Shown: positions 9,298 to 18,575, numbered from the stretch's first letter. The stretch: DNA of 64,000 nt from Planctomycetaceae bacterium (GCA_013823135.1 PNLP01000025.1:27342-91341), one strand, 5' to 3'. Program-made: numbers and translations. Notes: generated by a model not told the origin, from the letters alone.

Positions 9298-10302
9298 ATG
9301 CGAATCCCCGTTAATCTCGTCACAGGTTTTCTCGGCGTCGGCAAGACGACCGCGGTCATCGACCTGCTCAAGAACAAGGCTGCCGGTTCGCGCTGGGCTG
9401 TGCTCGTCAACGAGTATGGCGACGTCAGCATCGACGGTGCCATGATCGAAGGGAGCAGCCCCGACGGCGTTTCGGTGCGTGAGGTCGGCGGCGGATGTGT
9501 TTGTTGCGCGACCGCTCCATACCTACCCGTCGCCCTGCACTTCCTGCTGCTCGACGCGAAACCCGATCGGCTCATCATCGAAACGACTGGCCTCGGCCAC
9601 CCGGCGCGACTTCTCGACATGCTCCGCATGAACTACGCGGATCGCCTCGAAGTGCGTGCCACGCTCGGCATCGTCGATCCATCCGACTTCGCCAAGCCCG
9701 AGATGCGCGAGAACCCCATCTTCGTCGATCAGATTCAGCTTTCCGATGTCGTGGTGATGAACAAGCTCGACACCGCGACCCCTGAGTTGGTGGCCGAGTT
9801 CCAGAAGTGGGCGAACTCCTTGTTCCCCCCCAAGTTGCTGATCGCGGGCACGACGCACGGTCACCTCGACCCCGCGTGGCTCGACCTCACCGCCAACGAC
9901 GAACGTGTGCCGCTGTTCCCGGAGGCACACGCACACCACCATCACGATGATGAAAGCCCCCCCATAGCAATGGGGGTGCTTGCGGCCAAACCCAACACTC
10001 CCGTTCGTTACCCTTCCCCGCCCGGTGTGCGGCCCGCGTGCTGTGGGTGGATCTTCAACGCCGCTGATGTGTTCGACGAGAACCGCTTGCTCGCACTACT
10101 GAGCAGCACCAAGGGGGTTTCGCGACTCAAGGGGGTGTTCCACCTGCCCGACGAATGGGAAATCGTGAACCGCTCTGGAACAGCGGTCAGCATCGCCCCA
10201 ACTGCCTATCGCCGCGATAGCCGCCTGGAAGTGTTTTCGGACACGCTCGACTGGAACGCTTTCGAGCAGGAACTGCTGGCGTGCGTGTTGCGGAAAACGT
10301 AG
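9298..10302 (+). CDS. CobW/COG0523-family metal-chaperone GTPase
   Basis: A 334-residue G3E-family P-loop GTPase. It has the Walker A motif GFLGVGKTT (10-18), the signature CVCC metal-binding motif (67-70), the ETTGLGHP switch and NKLD for guanine recognition. A His-rich stretch (AHAHHHHDDE, near residue 210) fits zinc or another divalent metal. The C-terminal CobW domain is recognisable by GWIFNAADVFDENRLLALL. Such proteins deliver metal, often Zn, Co or Fe, to client enzymes; the client cannot be named. The upstream frame extends into the preceding gene, but ATG 9298 starts directly at the P-loop domain. Confidence 0.9.
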   Translation: MRIPVNLVTGFLGVGKTTAVIDLLKNKAAGSRWAVLVNEYGDVSIDGAMIEGSSPDGVSVREVGGGCVCCATAPYLPVALHFLLLDAKPDRLIIETTGLGHPARLLDMLRMNYADRLEVRATLGIVDPSDFAKPEMRENPIFVDQIQLSDVVVMNKLDTATPELVAEFQKWANSLFPPKLLIAGTTHGHLDPAWLDLTANDERVPLFPEAHAHHHHDDESPPIAMGVLAAKPNTPVRYPSPPGVRPACCGWIFNAADVFDENRLLALLSSTKGVSRLKGVFHLPDEWEIVNRSGTAVSIAPTAYRRDSRLEVFSDTLDWNAFEQELLACVLRKT

Positions 10303-10407
10303 TACCCAGGTTGGGCGGTCGCGAAACGGCTTCCGCCCAACCATTTCCTCCCTACAATCACTGTTACCTGCCCCATCACCTTGTCGCTCCTTCCCCGGAG
10401 ATTCTCC

Positions 10408-13400
10408 ATGCCCGGTGGACGTTTTCTCACCCGTGCGAGCTTGCTGCTCGCGCCGGTGGCTCTCGTTGTCGCAATCTCGTATCCCGGCTTTCGCACGCCC
10501 GGCTTGCTTCCTCGTGAAGCGACCGCAGCCGAAGCACCTTCCGCAGCGATCGTGAAGCTGGAGAAGGATGACCATATCTGCATCGTCGGCAACACGCTTG
10601 CCGAGCGGTTGCAGCACGATGGCTGGCTCGATACCTACTTGCACACACGCTTGCCGAAGCACGATCTCGTGATTCGCAACTTGGGCTACTCGGGCGATGA
10701 GGTCGGTGGGTACACCGACAAGCCGGATTCGAACAAGCGGCTCCGTTCGCAGGACTTCGGCACCGCCGATCAGTGGCTTCACGGCAAGGCACCGATCCCG
10801 CAGCCGAACTCGATCGCGGACAAGAACGCCGTGCTCGCCAACCGCTTCGAGCACACCAACACGCGGCCGAACGTGGTGTTCGCGTTCTTCGGGTACAACG
10901 AATCGTTCGCGGGTGAGGCCGGTCTGCCAAAGTTCAAGGCCGACCTCGAAGCGTTCATCAAGCACACGCAGAGCCAGAAATACAACGGCACGTCGAACGC
11001 CCGCGTGGTGCTCTTCTCGCCGATCGCATTTGAAGATCACAAGTCGCCAAACCTGCCGAAGGGCGACAACGTTAACGCGAACCTGGAACTCTACACCAAG
11101 GCCATGGCCGAGGTCGCGAAGGCCAACAGTGTCCCGTTCGTCGATCTGTACACCCCAACGAAGGCCGCATACCTCACCGCCAAGTCCCCGCTCACGATCA
11201 ACGGCGTTCACCTGAACGAGTCGGGCAACCAGAAGCTCGCTGAGATCATCGATAACGCACTCTTCCCCGCCAGCCCGGCCTTCCCGCCACTCGCCGCTGA
11301 CGCACTGGCGAAGGTTCGGCCTGCCGTGCAGGACCGGAACTTCCACTGGTTCCAGCGCCATCGCGTCACCGACGGCTACTCCGTGTACGGCGGTCGTGCG
11401 TGGTTGCGGTTCGTCGGCGGTCAGTCGAACTACGAAGTCGCGCAGCGGGAACTCGACATCCTCGACATCATGACCTCGAACCGCGACAAGGTCGTGTGGG
11501 CCGCGGCGCAGGGCAACGCGATCAAGCCCGACGACACCAACCTTCCCGCCTTCATCCCCGTTCCAACCAACAAGCCGGGCGCGGGACCAGACAAGAAGCA
11601 CCTGTTCCTGTCGGGCGAAGACGCAATCAAGAGTATGACCCTCGCCAAGGGGCTGAAGGCCACGCTGTTCGCCAGCGAGGAGAAGTGGCCGGAACTGGCG
11701 AAGCCCGTTCAGATGGCGTGGGACACAAAGGGTCGGTTGTGGGTGGCCGTGTGGCCGAACTACCCGCACTGGAAGCCGGGCGACCCTTACAACGACAAGC
11801 TCCTGATCTTCGAGGACACCGATAACGACGGCAAGGCCGACAAGATGACGGTGTTCGCGGACAAGCTCCAGAACCCGACCGGTTTCGAGTTCTACAACGG
11901 CGGCGTGCTCGTCGCGCAGGCCCCGGACCTAATGTTCGTGAAGGACTCGACCGGCGGCGACAAGGCCGACACCTACCAGCGCGTGATTCACGGCCTCGAC
12001 ACGGCCGACACCCACCACGCCGCGAACAGCTTTGTGCTCGACCCGGGCGGCGCGATGTACTTCCAGGAAGGCACTTTCCACCACTCGCAAGTTGAAGATC
12101 CCTACGGCCCGTGCAAGCGGCTCGCCAACGGCGGCGTCTTCCGCTACGAGCCACGCACGCAGAAGTTCGACGTCTATGTGACCTACGGCTTCGCAAACCC
12201 GCACGGGCACGTCTTCGACAAGTGGGGCCAGGACGTCGTGATCGACGGCACGGGCGCGAACCCGTACCACGCCCCGTTGTTCTCGGGGTACCTCCCCTTC
12301 CCCCAGAAGCATGCACGACCGCCGCAGGTCTACCAGCAGCGCACGCGGCCATCCGGCGGGATGGAGGTTCTCTCCAGCAAGCATTTCCCGAGCGATTACG
12401 ATGGAAACCTGATCGTCACGAACTGCATCGGGTTCCTGGGGATTCTGCGTTACAAGCTCTCCGATGTCGGTGGTAGCATCGCGGGTGAAGAACTCGAACC
12501 GATCGTGCGAAGCTCGGACCCGAACTTCCGCCCGGTGGACTGCAAGACTGGCCCGGATGGTGCCATCTACCTCGCGGACTGGCACAATCCGATCATCGGC
12601 CACATGCAGCACAACCTCCGCGACCCGAGCCGCGACCGCCTCCACGGCCGCATCTACAAGATCACCGCGGAAGGCCGTGAACTGTCGGTGTCGCCGAAGA
12701 TCGCCGGCGAGAGCATCGAGAAGTTGCTGGAGTCGCTCAAGAGCCCCGAAGACCGCGTTCGCTACCGTGCAAAGGTCGAACTGGGTGCCCGCAAGTCCGA
12801 GGAAGTGATCCCCGCCGTGAAGGCGTGGGCCGCGAAGCTCGAAGGCAGCGGACCGGATCACGAACACGCTCTCCTCGAAGCCCTCTGGGTTCACCAGTAC
12901 CACAACACCGTGAACGGGGAACTTCTGAAGAAGTTGCTCGGCTCACCCACATTCCAGGCGCGTGCCGCAGCGGTTCGCGTGCTGTGGGCGTGGCGTGACC
13001 GATTGCCGGAAGCCCTCGAGTTGCTGAAGAAGGCCGCAGGTGACGATCACCCCCGCGTGCGGCTCGAAGCCGTGCGTGCCGCGAGCTACTTCACCGTACC
13101 CGAGGCCGCTGAAGTCGTGTTCGTTGCCCAGGACAAGCCCGCCGATCAGTACGTAAACCATGTCATCGGCGAGACGATGAAGGCGCTCGACCCGATCGTG
13201 AAGAAGGCGATCGCGGAGAAGCGGCCAATCAAGTTCACCACGCCTGCCGGTGCCCGATACTTCCTCAAGTCGGTCGGCACCGAAACGCTCCTCACGATGG
13301 AACGCACCCCAGCAGTGATGCTGGAACTGTTGTTCCGACCGGGCGTCCGCGACGAGTTCCGCCGTGAGGCGCTCGTGGGCCTCGCCAAGCAAGACACGAA

Positions 13401-15543
13401 GCCCGAATCGACCGTACTGGTGAATGCGATTCGCACCCACGACGAGTCGTCTTCAACCGAGGAATCGGTCGCGTTCGACCTCGCCCGATTGCTGACTTCG
13501 CAACCGCAGGCCGAACTCGCCAAGATCCGTGGCGACCTCGAAGCGATGGCCACCAAGGGCCGCTCCGCACTCACGCGACAGGTCGGATACGTAGCACTTC
13601 TCGCAGCCGATGCCAGCATCGACAGCGCGTGGAAGTCGGCGATCTCATCCGTGGGCTCGCTGCAAGACTTCGTCGCGGCGGTACCGATGGTTCGCGACCC
13701 AGCCTTGCGTGCCGCCCTTTACCCCAAGGTGAAGGAACTGCTTGCAGGTCTGCCGCCGGAACTCGCCAAGACCCTGAACACCGGCAAGGGCGCGACAGGC
13801 CGCTACGTTCGCATTGAACTCCCCGGCAAGCAACGCACGCTGACGCTTGCGGAAGTGGAAGTGTTCAGCGATGGCGTGAACGTCGCCCGCAAGGGGAAGG
13901 CCACGCAGAGCAGCACTGCCGCGGGTGGTGCCGCCAACAAGGCCATCGACGGCAACACAAGCGGGAATTACAACGACGGCGGCCAGACCCACACGCAGGA
14001 AGGGACCGACGATCCGTGGTGGATGGTCGATCTCGGGAACGATCTGCCGATCGAAAAGATCGTCGTGTGGAACCGCACCGATGGTGCGCTCGGCACGCGG
14101 TTGAAGGACTTCACCGTCCGTGTGCTCGACGCCAAGAACCAGGAAGTGTTCCGCTCCGACAAGAACCCGACCCCCAAGGAAAAGGCCGAGATCACGGTGG
14201 GGGCCACTTCACCGGAACGGATCGTTCGCAAGACCGCCATGTTCGCGCTGACCGGTGTTCGCGGTCAGGAAGCCGATGCTTTCAAGGCCATCGCCAAGTT
14301 CCTCACCGCCGACTCGGACCGGGGAACCGCCGTGCAGGCACTCCTTCGCATTCCGACCAAGGAATGGCCGAAGGACGATGCCAAGGCTCACATCGACGTC
14401 GTGATGAAGTTCATCCGGTCGCTGCCGGTTGCGGAGCGAACCACGCCCGTTGCCCTCGACATGATGCAACTCGGCGAAGGGCTCGCGGGCTTGCTGCCGT
14501 TGCTCGATGCACGCGACGCTCGCAAGGAACTCTCTGCAATCGGCGTGCGTGTGATCCGCGTCGGCACGCTGTTTGACCAGATGAGCTACGACAAGGAACG
14601 CCTCGTTGTGCAGGCTGGCAAGGCCGTCGAGTTCCACTTCGAGAACACCGACATCATGCCGCACAACTTCGTGATCGTGTCGCCGGGGAACCTGGAAAAA
14701 GTGGGGAACGCGGCTGAAGCGTTCGCCACCGATCCGAGCGCAGCCGGCAAGCAGTACGTTCCCCCGATGCCCGCGGGCACGGTGTTGCTCGCGAGCAAGT
14801 TGCTCCAGACACGCCAGGTCGAACAACTGAAGTTCGCGGCACCGAAGGAACCGGGGATCTACCCCTACGTCTGCACCTACCCCGGCCACTGGCGTCGGAT
14901 GCACGGGGCGCTGTACGTGGTCGCAGATCTCGACGCGTACCTGGAAAACCCCGAGGAGTACCTCGCCAAGAACCCGCTGCCGGTGAAGGATGACCTGCTG
15001 AAGTTCAACCGCCCTCGAACGGAATGGAAGCTCAACGAACTGGCCGAGGCAGTTCAGGAGATGGAAGCGAAGGGCGGTCGGAACTTCGCGAACGGCAAGC
15101 AGATGTTCACGGTGGCAACGTGCGTGGCGTGCCATAAGTTCGGCGGCCAGGGGAACGAGTTCGGCCCGGACCTGACCAAACTCGACGCGAAGGTCTTCAA
15201 GAATGCGGTGGACCTGACCGACCACATTCTCGACTCGGCCAAGAAGATCGACGACAAGTACGCGATGTACCGAATCGTCACGGCCGACGAGAAGGTGCTG
15301 ACGGTGATGATCGTCGAGGAGAAGGACGGCATCGTGAAGGTGATCGAGAACCCACTGGCGAGCACGAAGCCGCTGGAGTTGAAGGCCACGAACATCACGG
15401 AGCGGAAGAAGCTGACGACATCGATCATGCCGAAGGGCTTGCTTGACAAGTTGACCCGCGACGAGATCCTCGACCTGCTTGCGTATGTGTGGGGCAAGGC
15501 CGAGCCGAAGAGCAAGCTCTTTGGAGACGGCCACAAGCATTGA
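10408..15543 (+). CDS. Giant SGNH-PVC dehydrogenase-cupredoxin-cytochrome c protein
   Basis: A 1711-residue exported protein; ATG 10408 follows a GGAG site and opens a signal peptide (residues 1-40). Domains in order are a SGNH/GDSL-like hydrolase (about 50-285, GVHLNESG block near 266), a PVC-type membrane-bound dehydrogenase beta-propeller (TIGR02604 type, about 400-760), HEAT-like repeats (about 765-1100), a discoidin/F5-8C-like carbohydrate-binding module (about 1127-1265), a cupredoxin (about 1375-1510, with PHNFVIV and CTYPGHWRRMHG copper ligands) and a class I cytochrome c (CVACH at 1572-1576, candidate axial Met near 1674). Inference: periplasmic oxidation of a sugar or polymer, passing electrons through copper to haem. 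The substrate is unknown. Confidence 0.88.
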   Translation: MPGGRFLTRASLLLAPVALVVAISYPGFRTPGLLPREATAAEAPSAAIVKLEKDDHICIVGNTLAERLQHDGWLDTYLHTRLPKHDLVIRNLGYSGDEVGGYTDKPDSNKRLRSQDFGTADQWLHGKAPIPQPNSIADKNAVLANRFEHTNTRPNVVFAFFGYNESFAGEAGLPKFKADLEAFIKHTQSQKYNGTSNARVVLFSPIAFEDHKSPNLPKGDNVNANLELYTKAMAEVAKANSVPFVDLYTPTKAAYLTAKSPLTINGVHLNESGNQKLAEIIDNALFPASPAFPPLAADALAKVRPAVQDRNFHWFQRHRVTDGYSVYGGRAWLRFVGGQSNYEVAQRELDILDIMTSNRDKVVWAAAQGNAIKPDDTNLPAFIPVPTNKPGAGPDKKHLFLSGEDAIKSMTLAKGLKATLFASEEKWPELAKPVQMAWDTKGRLWVAVWPNYPHWKPGDPYNDKLLIFEDTDNDGKADKMTVFADKLQNPTGFEFYNGGVLVAQAPDLMFVKDSTGGDKADTYQRVIHGLDTADTHHAANSFVLDPGGAMYFQEGTFHHSQVEDPYGPCKRLANGGVFRYEPRTQKFDVYVTYGFANPHGHVFDKWGQDVVIDGTGANPYHAPLFSGYLPFPQKHARPPQVYQQRTRPSGGMEVLSSKHFPSDYDGNLIVTNCIGFLGILRYKLSDVGGSIAGEELEPIVRSSDPNFRPVDCKTGPDGAIYLADWHNPIIGHMQHNLRDPSRDRLHGRIYKITAEGRELSVSPKIAGESIEKLLESLKSPEDRVRYRAKVELGARKSEEVIPAVKAWAAKLEGSGPDHEHALLEALWVHQYHNTVNGELLKKLLGSPTFQARAAAVRVLWAWRDRLPEALELLKKAAGDDHPRVRLEAVRAASYFTVPEAAEVVFVAQDKPADQYVNHVIGETMKALDPIVKKAIAEKRPIKFTTPAGARYFLKSVGTETLLTMERTPAVMLELLFRPGVRDEFRREALVGLAKQDTKPESTVLVNAIRTHDESSSTEESVAFDLARLLTSQPQAELAKIRGDLEAMATKGRSALTRQVGYVALLAADASIDSAWKSAISSVGSLQDFVAAVPMVRDPALRAALYPKVKELLAGLPPELAKTLNTGKGATGRYVRIELPGKQRTLTLAEVEVFSDGVNVARKGKATQSSTAAGGAANKAIDGNTSGNYNDGGQTHTQEGTDDPWWMVDLGNDLPIEKIVVWNRTDGALGTRLKDFTVRVLDAKNQEVFRSDKNPTPKEKAEITVGATSPERIVRKTAMFALTGVRGQEADAFKAIAKFLTADSDRGTAVQALLRIPTKEWPKDDAKAHIDVVMKFIRSLPVAERTTPVALDMMQLGEGLAGLLPLLDARDARKELSAIGVRVIRVGTLFDQMSYDKERLVVQAGKAVEFHFENTDIMPHNFVIVSPGNLEKVGNAAEAFATDPSAAGKQYVPPMPAGTVLLASKLLQTRQVEQLKFAAPKEPGIYPYVCTYPGHWRRMHGALYVVADLDAYLENPEEYLAKNPLPVKDDLLKFNRPRTEWKLNELAEAVQEMEAKGGRNFANGKQMFTVATCVACHKFGGQGNEFGPDLTKLDAKVFKNAVDLTDHILDSAKKIDDKYAMYRIVTADEKVLTVMIVEEKDGIVKVIENPLASTKPLELKATNITERKKLTTSIMPKGLLDKLTRDEILDLLAYVWGKAEPKSKLFGDGHKH

Positions 15544-15580
15544 TGGGTTGTCGGTCGCGTAGCCGCGACACAGAAGTTCC

Positions 15581-15812
15581 GGTTTTCACCCCGAAGGGGT
15601 GGGACAACATAGCCCGGGGCAAGACAACGAAGTTGTCGCCGCCCCGGGTTGGCGTTGCAAAGATCTTGCACCCTGAAAGGGTGCGACAACGACCACATTC
15701 GCGATTGTCGCACCCTTTCAGGGTGCAAATGTTCACCTTGCGTTTCCCTGGGGCGGCGCGGCTTCGCCGCTTGCCCCAGGCTATGTTGTCCCACCCCTTC
15801 GGGGTAAAAACC
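15581..15812. repeat. Nested palindromic intergenic element
   Basis: Outer arms of 43 bases (15581-15623 and 15770-15812) match as inverted repeats at 41 of 43 positions. Inside lies a second inverted pair of 25 bases (15666-15690 and 15704-15728), matching at 24 of 25. Smaller hairpins sit at 15623-15637 and in the CG-rich stretch near 15754-15770. The whole 232 bases could extrude as a cruciform or form one long RNA hairpin. No reading frame with coding character is present. Together with its flanks it fills the 15544-15956 gap. Confidence 0.85.
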
Positions 15813-15956
15813 GGGCGACGCGACCCGCAATCACCTCCCAATCACACGTCATTCAACGAGACAGGTTATCTCTCGGATCACCTGCAGCCCATATCACCAG
15901 AACGTGGACGAGTTGCTCCAGGTCAAATCTGGCGAAACGAGGAGAGGTAAACAGCG

Positions 15957-16484
15957 ATGGCATCGTTGACCGAAGTGTGGCCGTTGTTACTCGCGGTACG
16001 GTCGCTTCGATTTGACGCTCGCAGCGAAGCCGCAACCGGTTGGAACGGCATTGGCATCGGCGTAGTCACCACATCCGAGCCAACAGCCGGGGTCGTCGTG
16101 TTCGAGGAAACGGGCACATGGCAGCCCAGCGACCTCGACCGCCCAGCGATTCGATTTAATAATGTGTTCCGATGGACCGTGGTGGGGAATTCTTTGCGAT
16201 TGGAACATCTCCGGTTCGGCCCCGACAACCCGGTGATGTTGTTCGATATGGCTCCAGATCCGAATGGGGACTGGCGAGAGGTGAGTCCGCATCAGTGCCG
16301 CGAGGACTGCTACACGGCTTCGTTAACCGTTGAGGGGCACTTGCTTGTGGTCACATGGTCCATCCAGGGACCGCGGAAGCGGGAATCCATCCGGTACACC
16401 TACTCCCAGCTCAAACCCACTCGAAGTGTTGCGCGCGATCCAGGGCGAGCGGGGGGGGGCATAAGCCCCCTCTTCTGCTTATAA
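15957..16484 (+). CDS. DUF6314-like hypothetical protein
   Basis: A 175-residue soluble protein. The order of motifs resembles DUF6314: VVFEETGTW, RFNNVFRWTV, LRLEHLRFGPDNPVMLFDM, SPHQCREDCYTASL and SIQGPRKRESIRYTYS. Such a beta-rich pattern fits a small lipocalin-like barrel; that fold is inference. An AGGAGAGG site lies upstream of the ATG. The last 12-15 residues (Gly-rich, ending PLFCL) are encoded by an intergenic palindrome, so the native C-terminus was probably altered by insertion of that repeat. Function unknown. Confidence 0.6.
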   Translation: MASLTEVWPLLLAVRSLRFDARSEAATGWNGIGIGVVTTSEPTAGVVVFEETGTWQPSDLDRPAIRFNNVFRWTVVGNSLRLEHLRFGPDNPVMLFDMAPDPNGDWREVSPHQCREDCYTASLTVEGHLLVVTWSIQGPRKRESIRYTYSQLKPTRSVARDPGRAGGGISPLFCL

Positions 16485-16517
16485 CACTCAACAGGGGACT
16501 GATGTCCCCCGCTCGCC
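16444..16517. repeat. GGCGAGCGGGG-type palindrome, copy 1
   Basis: Inverted arms start with GGCGAGCGGGGG at 16444 and end with CCCCCGCTCGCC at 16517. The arms are imperfect in the middle. The same arm sequence recurs at 51519-51585, so this is a dispersed family and not a unique terminator. It overlaps the 3' end of the preceding gene. Confidence 0.75.
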
Positions 16518-16550
16518 AAGAACAGTCATCAGCACCCGGAGGTTCACACC

Positions 16551-18014
16551 ATGTCCGCTACCGCAGCGCCGCCCGTCAAGAATCGTCAGCTTTACATTGA
16601 TGGTGCCTGGTGCGAGGCCGCGTCCGGGAAGAAACTCGCCGTCACCAACCCGGCCACCGAAGAAACCATTGCCGAGGTCAGTTTCGGCGGGCGAGCCGAT
16701 TGTGCCCGAGCCATCGCGGCTGCAGCAGAAGCGATGAAATCTTGGATGAAGCTCACCGCCTACGATCGCGCCAAGGTGCTGAAGAAGACCGCCGATCTGA
16801 TGCGTGAGCGTGCCGACGCCATCGCCAAGACTATGACGATGGAGCAAGGCAAAACCATCGTCGAATCCAAGGCCGAAGTGCTCCACTCCGCCGACACATT
16901 CGAGTGGTTCGCGGAAGAAGGCAAGCGTGCCTACGGACAGGTGATTCCCCCGTCGAACCCCGCCAAGCGACACCTCATCATCAAGCACCCTGTTGGCGTC
17001 GTCGGGGCTATCGGGCCGTGGAACTTCCCCATCACACTGCAGGTCCGCAAGATCGCACCGGCACTCGCGGCCGGTTGCACCATCGTCTGCAAGCCCGCAA
17101 GTCAGACGCCATTGTGCCTGATCGGCGTATTCGAGTGCCTCATCGACGCGGGGTTGCCGAAGGGAGTCGCGAACCTTGTCATCGGCTCCGCATCTGAGAT
17201 CTCCGACGAGTTCATGAGCAATCCTGTCGTGCGGAAGATCAGCTTCACGGGTTCGACCGAAGTTGGCAAACGCCTCATGCGACAAGCGGCCGATCAGGTG
17301 AAGCGATTGAGCCTCGAACTCGGCGGGCACGCCCCGTTCATCGTGTTCCCCGATGCCGACCCTGAAGTGGTGGCCAAGGCCGCGGTGATCGGCAAGTTCC
17401 GCAACAACGGGCAGGTGTGCATCAGCCCAAGCCGGTTCTTCGTCCACAAGGACGTCCACAAGCGGTTCATGGAAGTGGCGGTCGCCGAAGCCGAAAAGTT
17501 GAAGCTCGGTAATGGGCTCGATGAGGGCGTTGCGGTTGGTCCGATGTTCGAGAAGAAGGCGATGGATAACACTCTCGCTCTGATCAACGACGCGACCGGC
17601 AAGGGTGCCAAGTGTGTCACGGGTGGCAAGCGTTCCACCAAGTTCGAGAAGGGTTACTTCTTCGAGCCAACGATTCTTTCCGGGCTGACACAAGACGCGA
17701 ACATTCTCACAGAGGAGCCATTCGCACCCGTGATGCCCGTGCTGGACTTCTCGAAGATCGACGACGTGATCGCGGCGGCGAACAACACCAAGTACGGCCT
17801 CGCGGCATACGTCTTCACGAACGACCTGAGCGTGGCGTGGAAAATGGCCGAAGGCCTGGAAGCCGGCATCATCGGTTTGAATGACCCGGTACCCGCGACT
17901 CCGCAGTGCCCTTTCGGTGGCATGAAGGAATCGGGGATTGGCCGCGAGCTCGCCCACGAAGGCCTAGAAGCCTATCTGGAGACGAAATACGTTTCGATTA
18001 TGCTGCGGGGGTGA
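16551..18014 (+). CDS. gabD: NAD(P)-dependent succinate-semialdehyde dehydrogenase
   Basis: A 487-residue aldehyde dehydrogenase that oxidises succinate semialdehyde, or a similar aldehyde, to the acid. Visible are the general-base glutamate in SLELGGHAPF (Glu256), the catalytic cysteine in NNGQVCISPSR (Cys290), PWNFP for cofactor binding and the GabD-type ending FGGMKESGIGRELAHEGLEAYLETKYVSI. Length matches the family. The segment around the cysteine is not the textbook GabD version, so a related aldehyde (for example glutarate semialdehyde) is possible. No GABA transaminase gene is adjacent. An AGGAG-like GGAGG site lies upstream of the ATG. Confidence 0.85.
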   Translation: MSATAAPPVKNRQLYIDGAWCEAASGKKLAVTNPATEETIAEVSFGGRADCARAIAAAAEAMKSWMKLTAYDRAKVLKKTADLMRERADAIAKTMTMEQGKTIVESKAEVLHSADTFEWFAEEGKRAYGQVIPPSNPAKRHLIIKHPVGVVGAIGPWNFPITLQVRKIAPALAAGCTIVCKPASQTPLCLIGVFECLIDAGLPKGVANLVIGSASEISDEFMSNPVVRKISFTGSTEVGKRLMRQAADQVKRLSLELGGHAPFIVFPDADPEVVAKAAVIGKFRNNGQVCISPSRFFVHKDVHKRFMEVAVAEAEKLKLGNGLDEGVAVGPMFEKKAMDNTLALINDATGKGAKCVTGGKRSTKFEKGYFFEPTILSGLTQDANILTEEPFAPVMPVLDFSKIDDVIAAANNTKYGLAAYVFTNDLSVAWKMAEGLEAGIIGLNDPVPATPQCPFGGMKESGIGRELAHEGLEAYLETKYVSIMLRG

Positions 18015-18019
18015 AATGT

Positions 18020-18078
18020 GTTTAGCCACAGGCCCAACGGCCGCACGGAGACGCGGCCCGTTGGGCCTGCGGCTAAAC
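18020..18078. repeat. Long palindrome after the dehydrogenase gene
   Basis: Arms 18020-18044 and 18053-18078 pair nearly perfectly, with one substitution and one extra base, around an eight-base loop. It lies six bases past the gabD stop codon. It may act as a terminator or mRNA 3' stabiliser, or be a REP-like dispersed element. Confidence 0.8.
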
Positions 18079-18208
18079 GAAACGATCGCAAGCGAAGAAA
18101 ATGACTACCCAAATCGTTTCCCGCGTGGTAAAGATGGAGTGCGAATAGAACGAATACATTCGTAAGACCCCCGCGTTTCCACGTGGGTAGAAGTGTGAAG
18201 AGGGTGCC

Positions 18209-18487
18209 ATGACCCGCATGTCGCGTGAGTTTTCGCTCGTTTTGCTTGGTACCGGCCTCTTGACGGCTGGCTACTTCGCCTGGCCCGAACCCGACTTTGA
18301 AAAGCGGGCCGACGAACAGGCCGCCCGACGAACCGGTTCCCGCACCGGCGGCAGCCACCTCATTTTCATCGGCCACTATGGCGGTGGAAGCGGCACCGTG
18401 AGCGGCAGCCGCTCGGCTGCCTTCGCGAGCGTCTCCAAAGGCGGCCTCGGCTCGATCGGCGGTCGCGTTTCGGGCGGTGGCGGCTGA
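18209..18487 (+). CDS. Small Gly/Ser-rich membrane-anchored protein
   Basis: A 92-residue protein with an N-terminal hydrophobic segment (about 9-24), a charged middle and a Gly/Ser-rich C-terminus (GGGSGTVSGS, GGRVSGGGG). It precedes a glutathionylspermidine-synthase-like gene. In E. coli the analogous ligase YgiC is encoded next to the small membrane protein YgiB (DUF1190), so position suggests an accessory role; I see no sequence similarity to claim homology. Function unknown. The last 20 residues are low-complexity and probably disordered. Confidence 0.65.
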   Translation: MTRMSREFSLVLLGTGLLTAGYFAWPEPDFEKRADEQAARRTGSRTGGSHLIFIGHYGGGSGTVSGSRSAAFASVSKGGLGSIGGRVSGGGG

Positions 18488-18512
18488 CCCGACCTTCGGG
18501 AATTCAAATTTG

Positions 18513-18575
18513 AAAAGGTAGAAAGTAAAGGAAGACGGCAGCACTCGGTGCTCTGTCTCTTACTTTTTACCTTTT
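18513..18575. repeat. Inverted repeat between small protein and ligase gene
   Basis: Arms beginning AAAAGGTAGAAAGTAA (18513) and ending TTACTTTTTACCTTTT (18575) pair imperfectly around a GCAC/GTGC core. It lies just upstream of the ligase ribosome-binding site, so it could attenuate or terminate read-through. Confidence 0.6.

Noticed and set aside
9950..9975. Hairpin with GCCCCC/GGGGG arms
   Set aside because: It lies inside the CobW-type gene, whose frame continues unbroken with family motifs downstream.
10381..10407. TTG start for the giant protein
   Set aside because: The TTG would add nine residues before a signal peptide that already starts well at ATG 10408, which has a GGAG site upstream.
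14209..15540. A 443-residue minus-strand frame
   Set aside because: It is antisense to the cupredoxin and cytochrome c part of the giant protein, which is supported by motifs.
15581..15812. CRISPR array
   Set aside because: The repeats are inverted and not direct, there are only two pairs, and there are no spacers or cas genes.
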